DNA of 64,000 nt, taken from Pempheris klunzingeri. Its lineage: Eukaryota; Chordata; Actinopteri; Acropomatiformes; Pempheridae. Of this stretch, positions 27,501-37,815 are shown one piece after another; position 1 is the first letter of the stretch; each line of letters opens with the position of its first letter. Both the position numbers and the translations under genes were made by a program. The notes below the pieces were generated by a model that was not told the origin of the DNA, ran no database searches, and saw only the letters and a list, made by a program, of their open reading frames with translations. The stretch spans positions 14,339,535-14,403,534 of the forward strand of contig NC_092015.1 of assembly GCF_042242105.1 (NCBI RefSeq). The letters run 5' to 3'.

Positions 27501-29558
27501 GTATGGCCTGTCGTTCAAAAAATATTGGGCCTTGGGAAGAAATTTGTGTGCTCTGATCACTTAAACAGGAAAAAAGGAAGGTGATTTAACATCAGTGCAT
27601 AAATTTGTATAAACCCAAATATCTCCAACTAAGGTTTGAATTAGCAGAAATGTCATTGCTGACAGAGTAAAAATATCAAAAAATATCTAACTTTTAATGG
27701 ATATTACCCATATTGCATCTTCCAATAACAATTTGCAGCTGTGTAAAGCCAGTAAATGAATGGTTCAGAAACTACACGTCTAATCTGATATCCAAAATGG
27801 AAACAATCTCACCTGCACTGCAACTTCTGCAGAATGCTGCGATACAGCCCTCCTGACATAATCCAGATTACTTAGATGTGAATGGAGAGCGGAGATTACT
27901 GCACCATCGTGAGTGATTTGGGTATAATTGCACTGACGGAGCCCTACTATTGCTTTTCCACTGAGGGGATACCAAATGTTTTCCACTGAGGGGATACCAA
28001 ATGTTTTCCACTGAGGGGATACCAAATGAAAACTGATGCTCTGAGGGCGAATGAAAACAGAGAGAGTTCATTTTCAACTCCAGAGTTCATCTTATTATCT
28101 TACGCAGGTTTTCTTCATGCTATGTATTCAGAGGTTTAGTTTAGATGTGAGGAGAGTGGGTCATTTTAAGAATATCACCAAATTTTGACCAAAGATAAAA
28201 ATTACACACAATAAATCTACCAAAAGGGTTTGAAAAAGCTTTCAAACTCTCTCACATTCACAAATAATAGAGTTTGCTCCGGTTTGCTGATGAAGATCTT
28301 GAGATGAGATTGAAAGCTCTGGAAAAAAACAGTAATCAAACCTTGAATTTTAAGTTTTTTTTTTCAAGATTTGTCTGAAAAAATACTTCTAAGGTCAAAA
28401 ATGATCTTTCATTCTGAGGTACACTCTACTACACTGTAAACTAACTAACTAACTACATATAGGCCTGATGTATCTGTAGTGGTTCAACAGTACATTTTAA
28501 CTCCTCCATAAACCTCCATATGCTGCATACCACAGCTACACTTTGGTCAACAAAGCCTAATTTTATCAGTAAAACTATGTAATGACTGCGTTGACATGCT
28601 GCAGTGCTCATGAGATAGATTAACAAAGTTTCCTGTCAAATTCTTCTCCTCTGACTCCACTCAGGGGTTTGAAACCAGGTCTGCTAGTTAATTTACGGTC
28701 TCTCAGTCACCTTCAGCAGCCTACCCCGTCCTGTTTCCATGACACAATATGGACCCAGCTTCCACAGTATGTTAAACAACAGGCTGATAGTATTCTTCTG
28801 CTGTATTTACTTCAGCGGACTACTGCCTGTGACCGGCTATAATCAGTGGATCACATCTCCGGCCACCTGTTACCTCAAAGCCACAGGTGTCTTGAGGTGA
28901 GGGCGTAGTAAGAGCCAGATTTTCCTCAGCAGGATTTAAGAAGCACACACAGTCACCTTCTCTCTCTTTTCAGTGCCTACACACTCAGGCACAGGGAGGT
29001 GCAAACACCTACGAACATGCAAAACACCTACAGCAAACACACATCAGTGTTATTACTAAGGGCAACTCAGCGCGCTGCTCCCCCCATGCAGCAATAGATG
29101 ATAGTAACTGTCCTTGGGTAAGACATTAGAGCTCTAACTGCTCACTGACTGTGATACACACTGGTAAAAAGTGCTAAGTGTTATTTAAAGCAACAGAGAC
29201 TCTCTGAGGTCCCTTCAGACTGTGTCGCTGTCCATGGTATCTATCTGTGGAGCCTCCAAACAGCCAGTAAAGCAGTGAATTAAGGCAGGGAATATGTTTC
29301 AGCACAAACTGAGACCCTGTATGGAAGACAGTATGAACGAGGAAGCAAAAGCAGACGGGTTGCACTAATCTCCTGTGACTGTAAGGCTTTGGCTACTCTT
29401 CTCACCGTGCCAATTACAGAGGCAGGTTACTCACTCTTGGTGATCTTCTGGAGCCCGAGCACATCCTCGGGCGTTATTACGGTATTTCTGCGCAATTCTT
29501 CTTCAGTAGTAACCGGGATCCCCATGTCTGACGAGTTGCAGCCCTGCTGCACTTTCAT
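16631..29558 (-). CDS. unc119: UNC119 lipid-binding chaperone (5 coding exons, 205 aa)
   Basis: Minus-strand exons in order: 29435-29558, 18431-18544, 18090-18183, 16867-17039 and 16631-16743; all GT-AG and in phase. UNC119 binds the acylated N-termini of myristoylated cargo such as transducin alpha and ciliary proteins and carries them between membranes, notably in photoreceptors. Diagnostic segments are [13 protein letters not shown] (exon 1), [20 protein letters not shown] (exon 2), [17 protein letters not shown] (exon 3), [12 protein letters not shown] and [19 protein letters not shown] (exon 4), and [20 protein letters not shown] and [11 protein letters not shown] (exon 5). The C-terminal [14 protein letters not shown] and YSYSG wording fits UNC119 rather than UNC119B. 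Exon 1 is easy to miss: it starts MKVQQGC, lies 10.9 kb upstream and ends at a GTGAGTAA donor. The protein is shorter than the 240-aa human form because the disordered proline-rich N-terminus is nearly absent. Confidence 0.92.
16744..16866 (-). other. unc119 intron 4 with (CA)n tract close to the donor
   Basis: This 123-nt intron carries, on the transcribed strand, a (CA)n run about 15 nt after its GTGAGT donor. The plus strand shows it as (GT)n at about 16827-16849. Confidence 0.8.
17585..17960 (+). repeat. Dispersed repeat fragment in unc119 intron 3
   Basis: A triplicated CAAGT start, 'CAATTTATTTATAGAGCAC', 'ATTTAAATACAACAAACAC' and a later 'AAAGTGGTTTACAGGGACAG' block match a family of fish repeats I remember that begin with a TTTATAGAGCACATTTAAA motif. 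A related diverged copy lies at 63282-63530. No coding capacity. Confidence 0.55.
19478..19569. repeat. Compound (TG)n microsatellite
   Basis: A pure (GT)n run to 19520 continues as an imperfect TG, AGTG and CGTG array. A (CA)n array follows at about 19648-19687 and others at 19822-19839 and 19875-19929, giving opposed TG and CA tracts within 450 bp. Confidence 0.9.
19875..19929. repeat. (CA)n microsatellite
   Basis: About 27 uninterrupted CA units. Confidence 0.95.
21058..21091. repeat. (AT)n microsatellite
   Basis: Seventeen uninterrupted AT units within unc119 intron 1. The tract is self-complementary. Confidence 0.95.
22490..22584 (+). repeat. CTTAN pentanucleotide array in variant blocks
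   Basis: Nineteen tandem pentamers differ only at the fifth base and are sorted into blocks: CTTAT x3 (22490-22504), CTTAA x9 (22505-22549), CTTAG x6 (22550-22579) and CTTAT x1 (22580-22584). Confidence 0.95.
22903..22932. repeat. (CA)n microsatellite
   Basis: Fifteen CA units. Confidence 0.9.
23690..23900. promoter_or_regulatory. Candidate OTX/CRX-type site cluster in unc119 intron 1
   Basis: Bicoid-class homeodomain motifs occur at 23743-23748 (TAATCC), 23753-23757 (GATTA), 23785-23790 (GGGATT) and 23851-23856 (TAATCC), within about 115 bp of repeat-free DNA. CRX and OTX factors bind such sites in photoreceptor genes, and UNC119 is photoreceptor-enriched. An enhancer role is an inference from motifs only. 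Confidence 0.25.
24280..24480 (+). repeat. Dispersed repeat, same family as 7290-7520
   Basis: Plus-strand blocks 'TTCTTGCCGAGAGTTACAG', 'GAAGCTATAGCCAAGAAACG', 'GTTAGCTTAGCTTAGCATAA' and 'GGGAAACTGCTAGCCTGG' follow the order of a common percomorph non-coding repeat. The copy at 7290-7520 is inverted. Confidence 0.65.
24527..24573. repeat. (CA)n microsatellite
   Basis: About 23 CA units preceded by a poly-C and ACTCACTC stretch. Confidence 0.95.
25360..25672. mobile_element. hAT-like non-autonomous element (MITE), degraded
   Basis: The left end reads AGTGGCTCCCAACCTGGGGG. The reverse complement of the right end reads CAGAGGTCCGCAACCTTTTTG, giving imperfect terminal inverted repeats of the CAGnGGTnCnCAACC type seen in hAT elements. 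The roughly 310-bp interior is AT-rich and non-coding. I could not fix an 8-bp target duplication, so the ends are approximate. Confidence 0.55.
27954..28028 (+). repeat. 25-bp tandem triplicate
   Basis: Three perfect head-to-tail copies of a 25-bp unit start at 27954, 27979 and 28004. The unit begins TTTTCCACTGAGG and ends CCAAATG. It lies in unc119 intron 1, and sequence on either side does not continue the period. Confidence 0.95.
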
Positions 29559-30010
29559 GTCCAACAGAAGAGGGCTGTTCGGTGCGCAACCTGACAGGAG
29601 CTGAGGCTTTGTGATGCTCTCGGCGTCGTCGCCGCAGGAGCCGATTTACTTGCGTCGCAGCCTTTAGTTGCGCGCTGGCTAATACACCGTACAGCAAACA
29701 GGCTCTGTGCCGCTGCAAGAATAACTCATTCTCCGTGCCTCCTCCCCTTCTCGATCCGGTAAAAGATAAAAATCAGCCCTTAGCTCCCTCCCTCTCGCGC
29801 TCAAGGCTCATCGGCTCTTTCACAAGCTATTTAATCCAAATCCTGTGGCTTTAAACCGACCAGCGGTGCGTGGCTGACAGTCTGCGCGCCTCGTCATCTG
29901 CTGATACACCAGTGCGTGCATGGCCGGGCTTTACTCAGGAACAGCGACTGATTATTACTCAGTGCTCCCGTCTCTCATCGGAGGTGATCTCCTGTCCTCG
30001 GTGTAGCACA
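29559..30010 (-). promoter_or_regulatory. Likely unc119 promoter and 5'UTR region
   Basis: DNA immediately upstream (minus-strand sense) of the MKVQQ start is richer in GC and CpG than its surroundings, notably at 29610-29700 and 29855-29995. It contains GGATTA (plus-strand TAATCC at 29832-29837), a CRX/OTX-type site fitting the retinal bias of the gene. I see no clear TATA box, and the transcription start cannot be fixed from sequence. Confidence 0.45.
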
Positions 30011-31649
30011 AGGGGTCAGGAATGACGGCTTTAAAAGCTGTTTTATTTTTGGGGGCGCTAAATCAGCTGTTTCAATGTCGCTGCTCAGTGACTGTTTCTC
30101 TCCTTAACAAATGTGCTGTTGGTTAGAAGTTCACACTGAGCACCACTGTGGCCTCTCAAAGGCTAAAGCTGACAGGAAACATATTCTTGAGGTTTTTCTC
30201 AGCTGGTATCATCACCAGTTTTAATCCTTTTTGGCCACCTGGTGTCAACAGAACAGACATGATCAATATAATATTGATATATTAGCATCTCATAATGTTT
30301 TCATGCTCAGAATGACCTATTCAGGTGACAGTGAACAACATTAGCATTCATTTGGAGTTATGTTTCTCGCTCTACTGGTGAATTAGTTGAGCATTTACTA
30401 AATTACTAAATTTTGGTCTCAACCAACTCCTGAAAGAAATACTCCACTCTTTAGCTGCTAAATGCTCCACTGTGTTCGCTAGTGAATCTCTAACTTTGTC
30501 ACTCTGTCCTTTTGTGCTGGGCACAGATCTTTTTTTTGCTGAAAACAGCTGCCTGAAGGGTCTGGAAACAAGGCTGGTGCAAGCAGGTAGAGGTGGGGGC
30601 AGTAAAACCAAAACAATGAACTGAAAGAAGCCAAAACGCTTTATTAGATCATTTTCTTTGGCTTCATGAGTATGAACGACTCCTTTCTCATTACACATAT
30701 TCCTTTTATCCACTGATGATAGAAAAAGATTTGATTAGTTGCACTTTAAACAGTATAGTATAAGACCTTCATGACCTCTAAGGAGAAATACTCATTAAAA
30801 ACAGGAACACAAAGAAGAAGATGAGACAATGTTTCAACTTAAAAGTATTTTTATTTCATCGTTTTCATTGGAAAGTTGCTTTCCAGATGCCAGCATCCCT
30901 GAGAAAGTGTAAAATGCAAATCTTCTGGACAAGACCCATCAGTGAGCCAAAGTGGGCCAGCCAAAAGATTTTCACATCTGCAAAACACAACCCTGCACAG
31001 CCACCTTTCTCTTGTTAAATCACAGACCGGCCAGTACCCTCCTCCAGCCACTGAATTGAGCCTTTTGCTTTGTGGTGAGTAGTTAGTGCCTCCCTCTGCT
31101 TGGCAAACTTATTGCAGGGCATTGTGCAGAGCTGAGAGCTGTCCATGGTAGGAGTTTGTGAGGAGTGACATGATTATTTATCTCTTTACTCTCTAAAATC
31201 TGTGGATCCGAGGAGAGAGAGAGGGCTTTGGCTTATTGGCATCATTTCAGCTAGAAACACATATGCAAGTAAATAAAAATAAAATAAAAGGGTTATAATA
31301 GCATTGAAACAAACTAATAAACACAAACTATCAACTTAAATCTATTAATCCCCTATAATCCTGCTTTCACAAATATGATAAATCATATCTTTCTATGAGG
31401 TCTGTTGACAGAGAGCATTGCTACTGTTTTTACAGGGGTGTTGCAGTTGCTCTGGAGGTCTGTGACTATCGCAACTTTTTGATTCGCAATGCCACATGCT
31501 TCCAAATCCTGCCTGGAAAAACCATAACAATATTCAAAAGCCATTAGCTTGTGTGGCTAATTGGCTATTGAAGAATTCCCAAGGGATAGTTAGCAGCATG
31601 GCAAGCCTGACCCCTTGATATTCCCTCCCACCGTCTGCTGGACTCCTCT
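30011..31649. other. Intergenic DNA between unc119 and the beta-B1-like crystallin
   Basis: It contains a degraded dispersed repeat (30345-30625) and the presumed crystallin 3'UTR near its right edge. On the minus strand a GAAATAAAAA signal at about 30848-30857 could terminate the crystallin transcript, though it is about 800 bp past the stop. No gene was found. Confidence 0.5.
30345..30625 (+). repeat. Dispersed repeat, same family as 14610-14900
   Basis: This copy has CAACCAACTCCTGAAAG, TTTAGCTGCTAAATGCTCC and CTAACTTTGTCACTCTGTCC in order, shared in inverted orientation with 14610-14900. It is a common percomorph non-coding element and no intact frame is present. Confidence 0.6.
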
Positions 31650-33091
31650 TTATGCGGTCATCTCGAAGCAGCCCCTGCGGTGTGTCTGCATGTCTCTCAC
31701 CCTACGGATGGACTGGATCTGGGGGTGGTTGGCTCCCCATTCATTCCAGTGCTTGTAAGGGCCCATTTCAAACACATACTGGTAGCCACGGTAGCCAGGG
31801 TACTGGTAACCCACCCAGCTGTGTGAGGAAGTAGAGAGAAACGCATGTAAACCATAAAGCTCTACTTGTGCTGCCTAAACAGCTGTGTCTTTTTAGTTTT
31901 CTTCACCCAAAATGTTACCAAAGTGAAACTTTAAAGCCACCACAGAAAGATGACTGTGAAAGACTTACGTGCCACCGGTGACCTGAAGGCTGGCAACGCG
32001 GTCCTGGAAGCCGTAAGACCACAGGCTTGGGATGTCCTCATCACACACCTCCATCTTACGACCCTCGAAGTTCTGACATTCATACAGGCAAATCTTGTGG
32101 TCCTGGGGATCCTATAACATACAAACATCAGTTTGTAGACATTGGTGCAGCTTCTGCCTCACTCTCTGTCCCATTTAAGAGATTTAAGTCCAGTCGGGAA
32201 CACTCAGGTTCAAGTGTGAATACAGGTATTGTTATGTTATACTGATTATGGGCCAAGATCAAACCTCTGAGGGAAAATGGAATACTTTTATTTGTGTGGA
32301 TTCTTTTCTGTCTCAAAATCAAGTTCAAACATAGTGGCATGTCAGCTAATAAAAGCTCTAATCTAAAAATACTGGCGGTGCAATGAGCCTGTAAATACAC
32401 ACACACACTGAGACCATAAAAAGCATTTTCCTTTGTCCCACTGGAAGATGGATGAGAGGTGCAAATGGAGCTGGACAACCAGTCATAAGACTGAACACCT
32501 GCAGCCACAATAGGCAGGAAATGCAACCCTTAAACAGGCAGGGCGATCCCAACTTACCATTCGGACGGGCCTGACCGACATGAAGCGATCACACCTGTGG
32601 CTGTTGGACCAGGTGTCCCAACGGGGATACTCTCCCTTCTCCAGCATGAACATCTCACCGGTCATGTTCTGCTGCTCGTAACCCATCCAGCTGCATAGAC
32701 AGACAGACAGGTAAAGGTTTTACTACTAATCACTGAGGAAAAAAAGATATAGATTACTGCGCCACATGTTTGGATGCAGGTTTTGGTGACTTACGGTCCA
32801 CACTCAACCCTGATGGAGCCGATCCTGTCGAAACCCTTCTCACACAGGTTACGGCACTCTCCGAACAGGTCCATCCTACGGCCTTGGAAGTTCTCACACT
32901 CATAGAGGTATATCTGAAAGGCAAAGCAAACCGAATGCATTTACATTTAACTACATCCAGTGCATAATTTGTTTTTGTAGTTTTTTGATTTAGTAGATTT
33001 AAAAAAGAAAAAACAGTATAATTACTTTGTGGTTGTGAAAGCCCATGGCAGAGTGGCTGCCAATGCTGCCCTGAGCACCTGAGTGAGACAT
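31650..33091 (-). CDS. crybb1l: Beta-crystallin B1-like lens protein (5 coding exons, 209 aa)
   Basis: Minus-strand exons: 33026-33091, 32795-32913, 32558-32690, 31969-32111 and 31650-31818; all GT-AG, all in phase. Beta-crystallins are structural refractive proteins of lens fibre cells built from four Greek-key motifs, one per exon after the leader exon. Motif 1 starts [17 protein letters not shown], motif 2 [19 protein letters not shown], motif 3 [18 protein letters not shown] and motif 4 [19 protein letters not shown]. The linker and third motif ([20 protein letters not shown]) and the C-terminal [14 protein letters not shown] resemble CRYBB1 most. The N-terminal arm is only about 22 residues, begins MSHSGAQGS and is Ser/Gly/His-rich, unlike the long Pro/Ala arm of mammalian beta-B1. 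The C-terminal tail is also short. The symbol follows fish 'B1-like' naming, and the exact orthologue is uncertain. Six cysteines in the first and third motifs are unusual for a B1. Confidence 0.88.
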
Positions 33092-34290
33092 GATCAGATC
33101 TAGAGAGAGAAGAAGCACAAAAGTCAGTCGGCCATTTTCAGAGGTCACGGTAGGTTTGTGAAGAGAACTACTGTTTACTGACCGCTATAATATAGAGAGT
33201 ACATCATGAGTTGTGTGTAAAACAACCTGTGTGTTATCTACAAGGATTCCTCTTGTAGATAAGAGTCAGCGGAAAGATCCTTTAATTGTTCAAGCCAACA
33301 TTCGTATTCATTCCTTCATCTAACTTTCAGGACAAATGCAATGAAGTGAAGCACCCTCTGATGTTTAAAAGTAATGAAAGTCAATATAAAGATGATCCTC
33401 ATACGATATCTCTCCTGCTGATGTTCACGTAGGAAAAAATACATTTGAAATTGTACTTAATTTATGTCCTTAAGAACAATCTGAACGTGCATCCTGATGC
33501 CAGTCGACTCTCACCAGGCTGAAAAGCAGCGTTTCACCAATGATCATGATCAGAATCTAATATTGGTGTAGTAATGATTATGCTCTGATTCACCGGTGGC
33601 CACAGCCAATAATGATGTCACGGTGTACTGACACACCCTGGAGTACACTTCTACATCACTGCAGCTAGGTGACATGTTAAACCACTGGGAGCCAGCAAAA
33701 ACAACATTTTCATGGGATGTCAAGTTGCTCTTTATGGTTAAAACATATTGTAAAAGTAGAAATACTTTTGGCAGAGGGTTTTTTCTTGTATTTTTGTGCC
33801 TAATTTAAATTTGAAAAGCAAAATGGAGAAAAGCAATTATGTACATGCAAGCATTCGCGACAGACTGCTGTTCTTTTTATCTGATTCCGCCTTCAAATGA
33901 GTGTTTTCGCTGTAAATTCCCCTGTACATCCCCTGAAGTTTTGTCTTTTCCACGAGAGCAAGAATATTCATTAACCAGCCACAAAGCACTAATCTGTCCA
34001 AACCCGCATGATCCATTTTTAAGAATAAAGGATTAGACGCAGTCCCTCATCTTTCTCTTCCATTTTACCTCAGGAACATGAGAGCAGCACTAAAACATTA
34101 AATCCTACCCTGCTGTGTTTTATGTCAATACTCCATCTACTCAGTCCAAAGTTTAAGAGAGGAGCCAATCCTTGCTTGGTTCTTTCAGGTCCAAAAGTGT
34201 GAGTAGACAGGAAAACCACAATATTCCCCTTAATATCCAATGATTTTAGCAGTTCTCAAAGAGTTAGAAGACCTTAAAGTGGAAACTTAC

Positions 34291-34500
34291 AGTTACAATT
34301 GCAGGTTGAAATAGACCGACCTTTGGAGAAAGTGATGGACGCAGGCCTTGTGAGTGGGGATATATATATACATTCACCTCCAGCCTGAGCCTATAGAAGC
34401 TGGATTCTGATGCCTCATTGGCTGTGAGCTGTTTGGAGCATGGTGCGGGGTCAGAGGTCACGCTGCTTATCTGTGGACAAGTCGTGCTGACTCGGCTGGC
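34291..34500 (-). promoter_or_regulatory. Beta-B1-like crystallin promoter, with 5' exon and MARE
   Basis: Reading the minus strand: a Maf recognition-like element at 34485-34497 (plus strand TGCTGACTCGGCT, 11 of 13 to TGCTGACTCAGCA), then a CCAAT box (AGCCAATGAGG), then a TATATATATA box at 34361-34370. A start site about 30 bp downstream and a short non-coding exon ending ...AACT|GTAAGT at 34291 follow. The coding exon upstream acceptor CTCTCTAG|ATCTGATCATG lies just before 33091, which supports a non-coding first exon. Large Maf factors activating lens crystallin genes through MAREs is established; use of this one is inferred. Confidence 0.6.
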
Positions 34501-34570
34501 TGTTTTGTTGTCCAGCACCATTGTGGGGGGACTGGGGACAGTCACTGTCATCAGCAGAAAGTTTGCCCCT

Positions 34571-34572
<2 letters not shown>

Positions 34573-34629
<57 letters not shown>
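34573..34629. repeat. (CA)n microsatellite beside the crystallin promoter
   Basis: About 28 CA units lying about 75 bp beyond the MARE-like site of the beta-B1-like crystallin gene. Confidence 0.95.
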
Positions 34630-34633
<4 letters not shown>

Positions 34634-35099
34634 TACTTTTGCAGCCAACACTCTCACTCTCTGTCTCTCACTTTCTTTCTACATTCATGCTCTATTTTTT
34701 TTTAACCCCCCCCCCTGTCATTTTCTCCACTTTCCATGTGATCTAATTTGTCTTTCAAGTCCATAGTCTCTCTCTCTCTCTTTCCTTTGATCCTTGGTGC
34801 AGCCGGTCCAAGCCTTTGAGCCCTGTGTGTGTAATGTGCTGACTGCAGGAGTGACATCCATCTCTCTATTGTTTAAACGGGCGAGTGTTGGACACGCTTT
34901 TGCTTATTATAGTGCTGGACAGGCTTTATCCATACATGCACATCTCATACAACCCCACCTACACACTCATGTCATATGCACACAGGCATTTGTACATACG
35001 TAGTGGCATGCATTCACAAAAACAGAATATTTCCTTCTTATGACTCAAGTAAAATAGATACAAATACAAATATCTTAAATGTCTTTTCAGCTTCTATAA

Positions 35100-35700
35100 G
35101 CAAAAGTAAAGATTCACTGTGTTCTAATCAGAGGTGGCGGAAATATATATATATATATTTTTTTACACAAGTTAAAGTGGCAACACCATAGTGTAGAAAT
35201 ACTGTGTTTCAACTGAAGGTCCTGCATTCAAAGTTTTTCTCAAGTACAAATGTATTAGCATCAAAATATACTTAAAGTACCAAAAATAAAAGTACTCATT
35301 ATGCAGAATGGCTCATTTCAGAATATAATACTGAATACTTATAATAATATGATATAATAAAACATTATATGATTGGATTGTAATTACTGATGTGTAAATA
35401 TTTGTTGTGATATTGGGCTATACAAATAAATTGAATTGAAAAAAAAAAATTAAATATTTAAGCATCACTCATGTCGTAGCTGGTAAAGGTGAAGCTCATT
35501 TTAACTACTTTAGATGCTGCTGGTGAATATAATCTGTAATAATGCATCATAATTTATTATTTGGTGAATATTAGCGATATCTTGTATCATCAATCGGAAT
35601 GTGTAAAAAGTAACTAGTAACTCATGTTTTCATATAAATGCAGAGTACTAAAAAGTACAAAGTCACCCTTTAAAATGTAGTGGAGCACAAGAAGAAAGTA
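35100..35700 (+). repeat. Dispersed repeat rich in AAAGTAC phrases
   Basis: Blocks such as 'AAAAGTACTCATTATGCAGA', 'ATGGCTCATTTCAGAATATA' and 'GCTGGTAAAGGTGAAGCTCA' follow the order of a percomorph repeat I remember as very abundant. A second diverged copy is at 4340-4640. Non-coding. Confidence 0.6.
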
Positions 35701-36405
35701 GCATCAAATCAAAATATCCAAGCAGAGAATAAGTCCCTCAAATCAGTACTTAGGCCCTAATAATTGATTTTACATGTGTGGTATATGAATATGACACCTA
35801 TTTAGCTGCTTTAAATATAACAATACAACACCTGTGGCCCTGAAAACTATCAACAATGTGATTTACATTTAATGCAGCTGTTTGACACTAGTGAGAGGCC
35901 TGTGGGGAAAATAGTCACAGTATGAGCTTATAAAAAAGAATTATTAGAGCATAGAAAAGAGCCCACAGGAAATGTCATGTTTAGTTTCTTTTTTATTTTT
36001 TTGCAAGTACAAAGACAACAGCAAAACATCTGACATCTGAGCTATTTTAGCGTAGACACTGGAAGAAGAATAGAGAGAAAACTAGGTCAGTTTCACTCTG
36101 TTTCAAATCATTTAACCACTGAGAAAATGAGAGTTCTGCTCTTACTGCTCAGTTATTAGTTGTGTGACCTCCCCCATATACACCTCTACACTTGAACACA
36201 TTTACAACACATGCAGCACCTGTGGCATTTGTGCTGAAAATGGTCTTAGATTAGGGAATTTGCATGTGTTAGTCTTCCTGTTATATTCCAATCATCACCT
36301 TTGCACGTCACACTACATTCGCAGCAACAACAAGGTTGGTCTTTAGATTAGTGTTGCTTGCTCACAGCAAATCAAGCTGGCAGAGAATGTCAACATTACA
36401 TCACT

Positions 36406-36457
36406 CATCATCTGTCTGGGTGTGACTGAAATGTCAATCACACCCAGACAGATGATG
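36406..36457. repeat. Perfect 20-bp inverted repeat with 12-nt loop
   Basis: Left arm 36406-36425 (CATCATCTGTCTGGGTGTGA) is the exact reverse complement of 36438-36457. The 12-nt spacer is CTGAAATGTCAA. The first bases outside and inside the arms do not pair. Confidence 0.95.
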
Positions 36458-37815
36458 GGAGCCTGTAGCACCTAAACTATGAAATACTCTGCTTACAATC
36501 TGCTGATCTTATGAATTTTTTAAAGAAGCAGTTAAAGACTTCTGTGGTTAGAAGACGCTGATTAACACTAATATACACCAGGCCTGCATTTATTTATTTA
36601 TTGCGTATTTGTTTTTGCGTTGTAATGCCATCTTTTACAATTGATTTCTGCATGTTCTATAATTGCTCCTGTGAACACTTTGTGATCTTATGTCCGTGAG
36701 AAGCCCTATGCAAATACATTTTCTATATTTTCATCACCTTACTGAGCTTAGAAAATCAGCTTCATGCTAAACAGAGTAAAAGGATGCTCTTATATGAAAT
36801 AACATGTAACAGAACAACATTTATTGTATATGTTAGGAGACTGAATGTTTGCTATTTGCTTCCAAACAAAACTCAAACAAGTTTACTTTTTCAGGCACTT
36901 ATTTCACCCCCCATCAACCTAGACATTTAAGGGTATATGCAACTTTGTAATATGTGTGCACATAGTGAAAATGTATAACTGGGGTTTTGTTGAAGTTACT
37001 TCAAGTTTAGAGTAGCAGCTCGGTGAACTGCATTGAAAACACTGACCTGTAGAGTGGCTCGTGTGAAGTGTTTAAAAGAGTTCAAATGTTGTATGAAATA
37101 CAACATAAATGTAGTTTTGCAAAATGTTACCAACAAGGATATGTATATGTAAGTATATGTAAATGTTTTAAAGTACAAAATGAAATGATAAAGATATACA
37201 AGTACACTAAAACGTCAGTTACCACCATCTAATTGGATTTGTCAAAGTGTGTACGGGTGAGTGTGTGAGTTCCTTTGTGTCCTCTCAATGTATGTGTGAC
37301 AGCATGAGCAGGCCTTTGTGTCTGTCTCTGTCCATGACTGTGTGTGTGCATGACTGAGCATGTGTGTATATAGGAGTGAGTGAAAAGGTGAAAGGACCAG
37401 AGACGTGGGGTCAGTCGAGGTGGACATGATGTGACAGCACAGTGTGGGAAGACCTCAGTGAGTACATTATTAAAATGCATAACCAGCTTGTTTTTTAGAA
37501 AAACACTCTGTCATTTTGGGTCGTGTGTCCAGAATTTAAATGTCAGGACCAATAATGTTAAAGAGCCATAATGTTCTATTTTTGCTTTACACTTGAATGC
37601 TCAATGTGTTTTTCCAGAGTCACTGGCAGGGATGTCCACGCCTATGGTGATCTGTTTCCTGGACCAGGCCGTGCCAGGACTTGGTCCAGCCCACTGCTCA
37701 TGGACCATTTGGAACTTGTGCTTATCTGCACTGGGCACAGTGCCCTCCATCCAGTCCCGCTGCAGCGAAGTAAAGCCCAGTAGCTCAGTGCTGAACAATG
37801 ACTGGAACAGCAATG

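Larger units (their letters stand above)
18545..29434 (-). other. unc119 intron 1 (10.9 kb)
   Basis: This intron is far longer than the other unc119 introns. It holds repeats (24280-24480 and 25360-25672), many CA/TG arrays, an AT array, the CTTAN pentamer array and a 25-bp triplicate. It also contains repeat-poor stretches, for example 23690-23900 and about 25800-26800, that look like candidate regulatory DNA. No additional gene was supported on either strand. The longest frame here (minus strand, 21250-21699) has no recognisable features. Confidence 0.75.
34630..37800. other. Intergenic DNA between the head-to-head crystallins
   Basis: It contains a dispersed repeat (35100-35700), an AT run at 35146-35160, a perfect inverted repeat (36406-36457) and otherwise AT-rich sequence with short meaningless frames. 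Shared lens enhancers might lie here, but I can only point to promoter-proximal motifs. Confidence 0.6.

Noticed and set aside
27954-28028. CRISPR-like direct repeats
   Set aside because: The copies are contiguous without spacers, and the locus is a vertebrate intron.
31018-31070. Extra crystallin exon downstream of the beta-B1-like gene
   Set aside because: A minus-strand GGYWPVCDL-type phrase looked promising, but the Greek-key pattern is absent and the stop codon at 31650 completes the protein.
32128-32526. 132-codon minus-strand frame inside the beta-B1-like gene
   Set aside because: It lies in intron 4, has no homology or splice support, and its sense exons flank it normally.
34264-34705. 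Frames encoding runs of Cys-Val or Thr-His
   Set aside because: They are translations of a (CA)n microsatellite, as are similar frames near 2366, 6361, 16827, 19478, 19875, 22903 and 24527.
36406-36457. miRNA precursor
   Set aside because: The stem is only 20 bp, fully paired with a 12-nt loop, and matches no miRNA I know; kept only as an inverted repeat.
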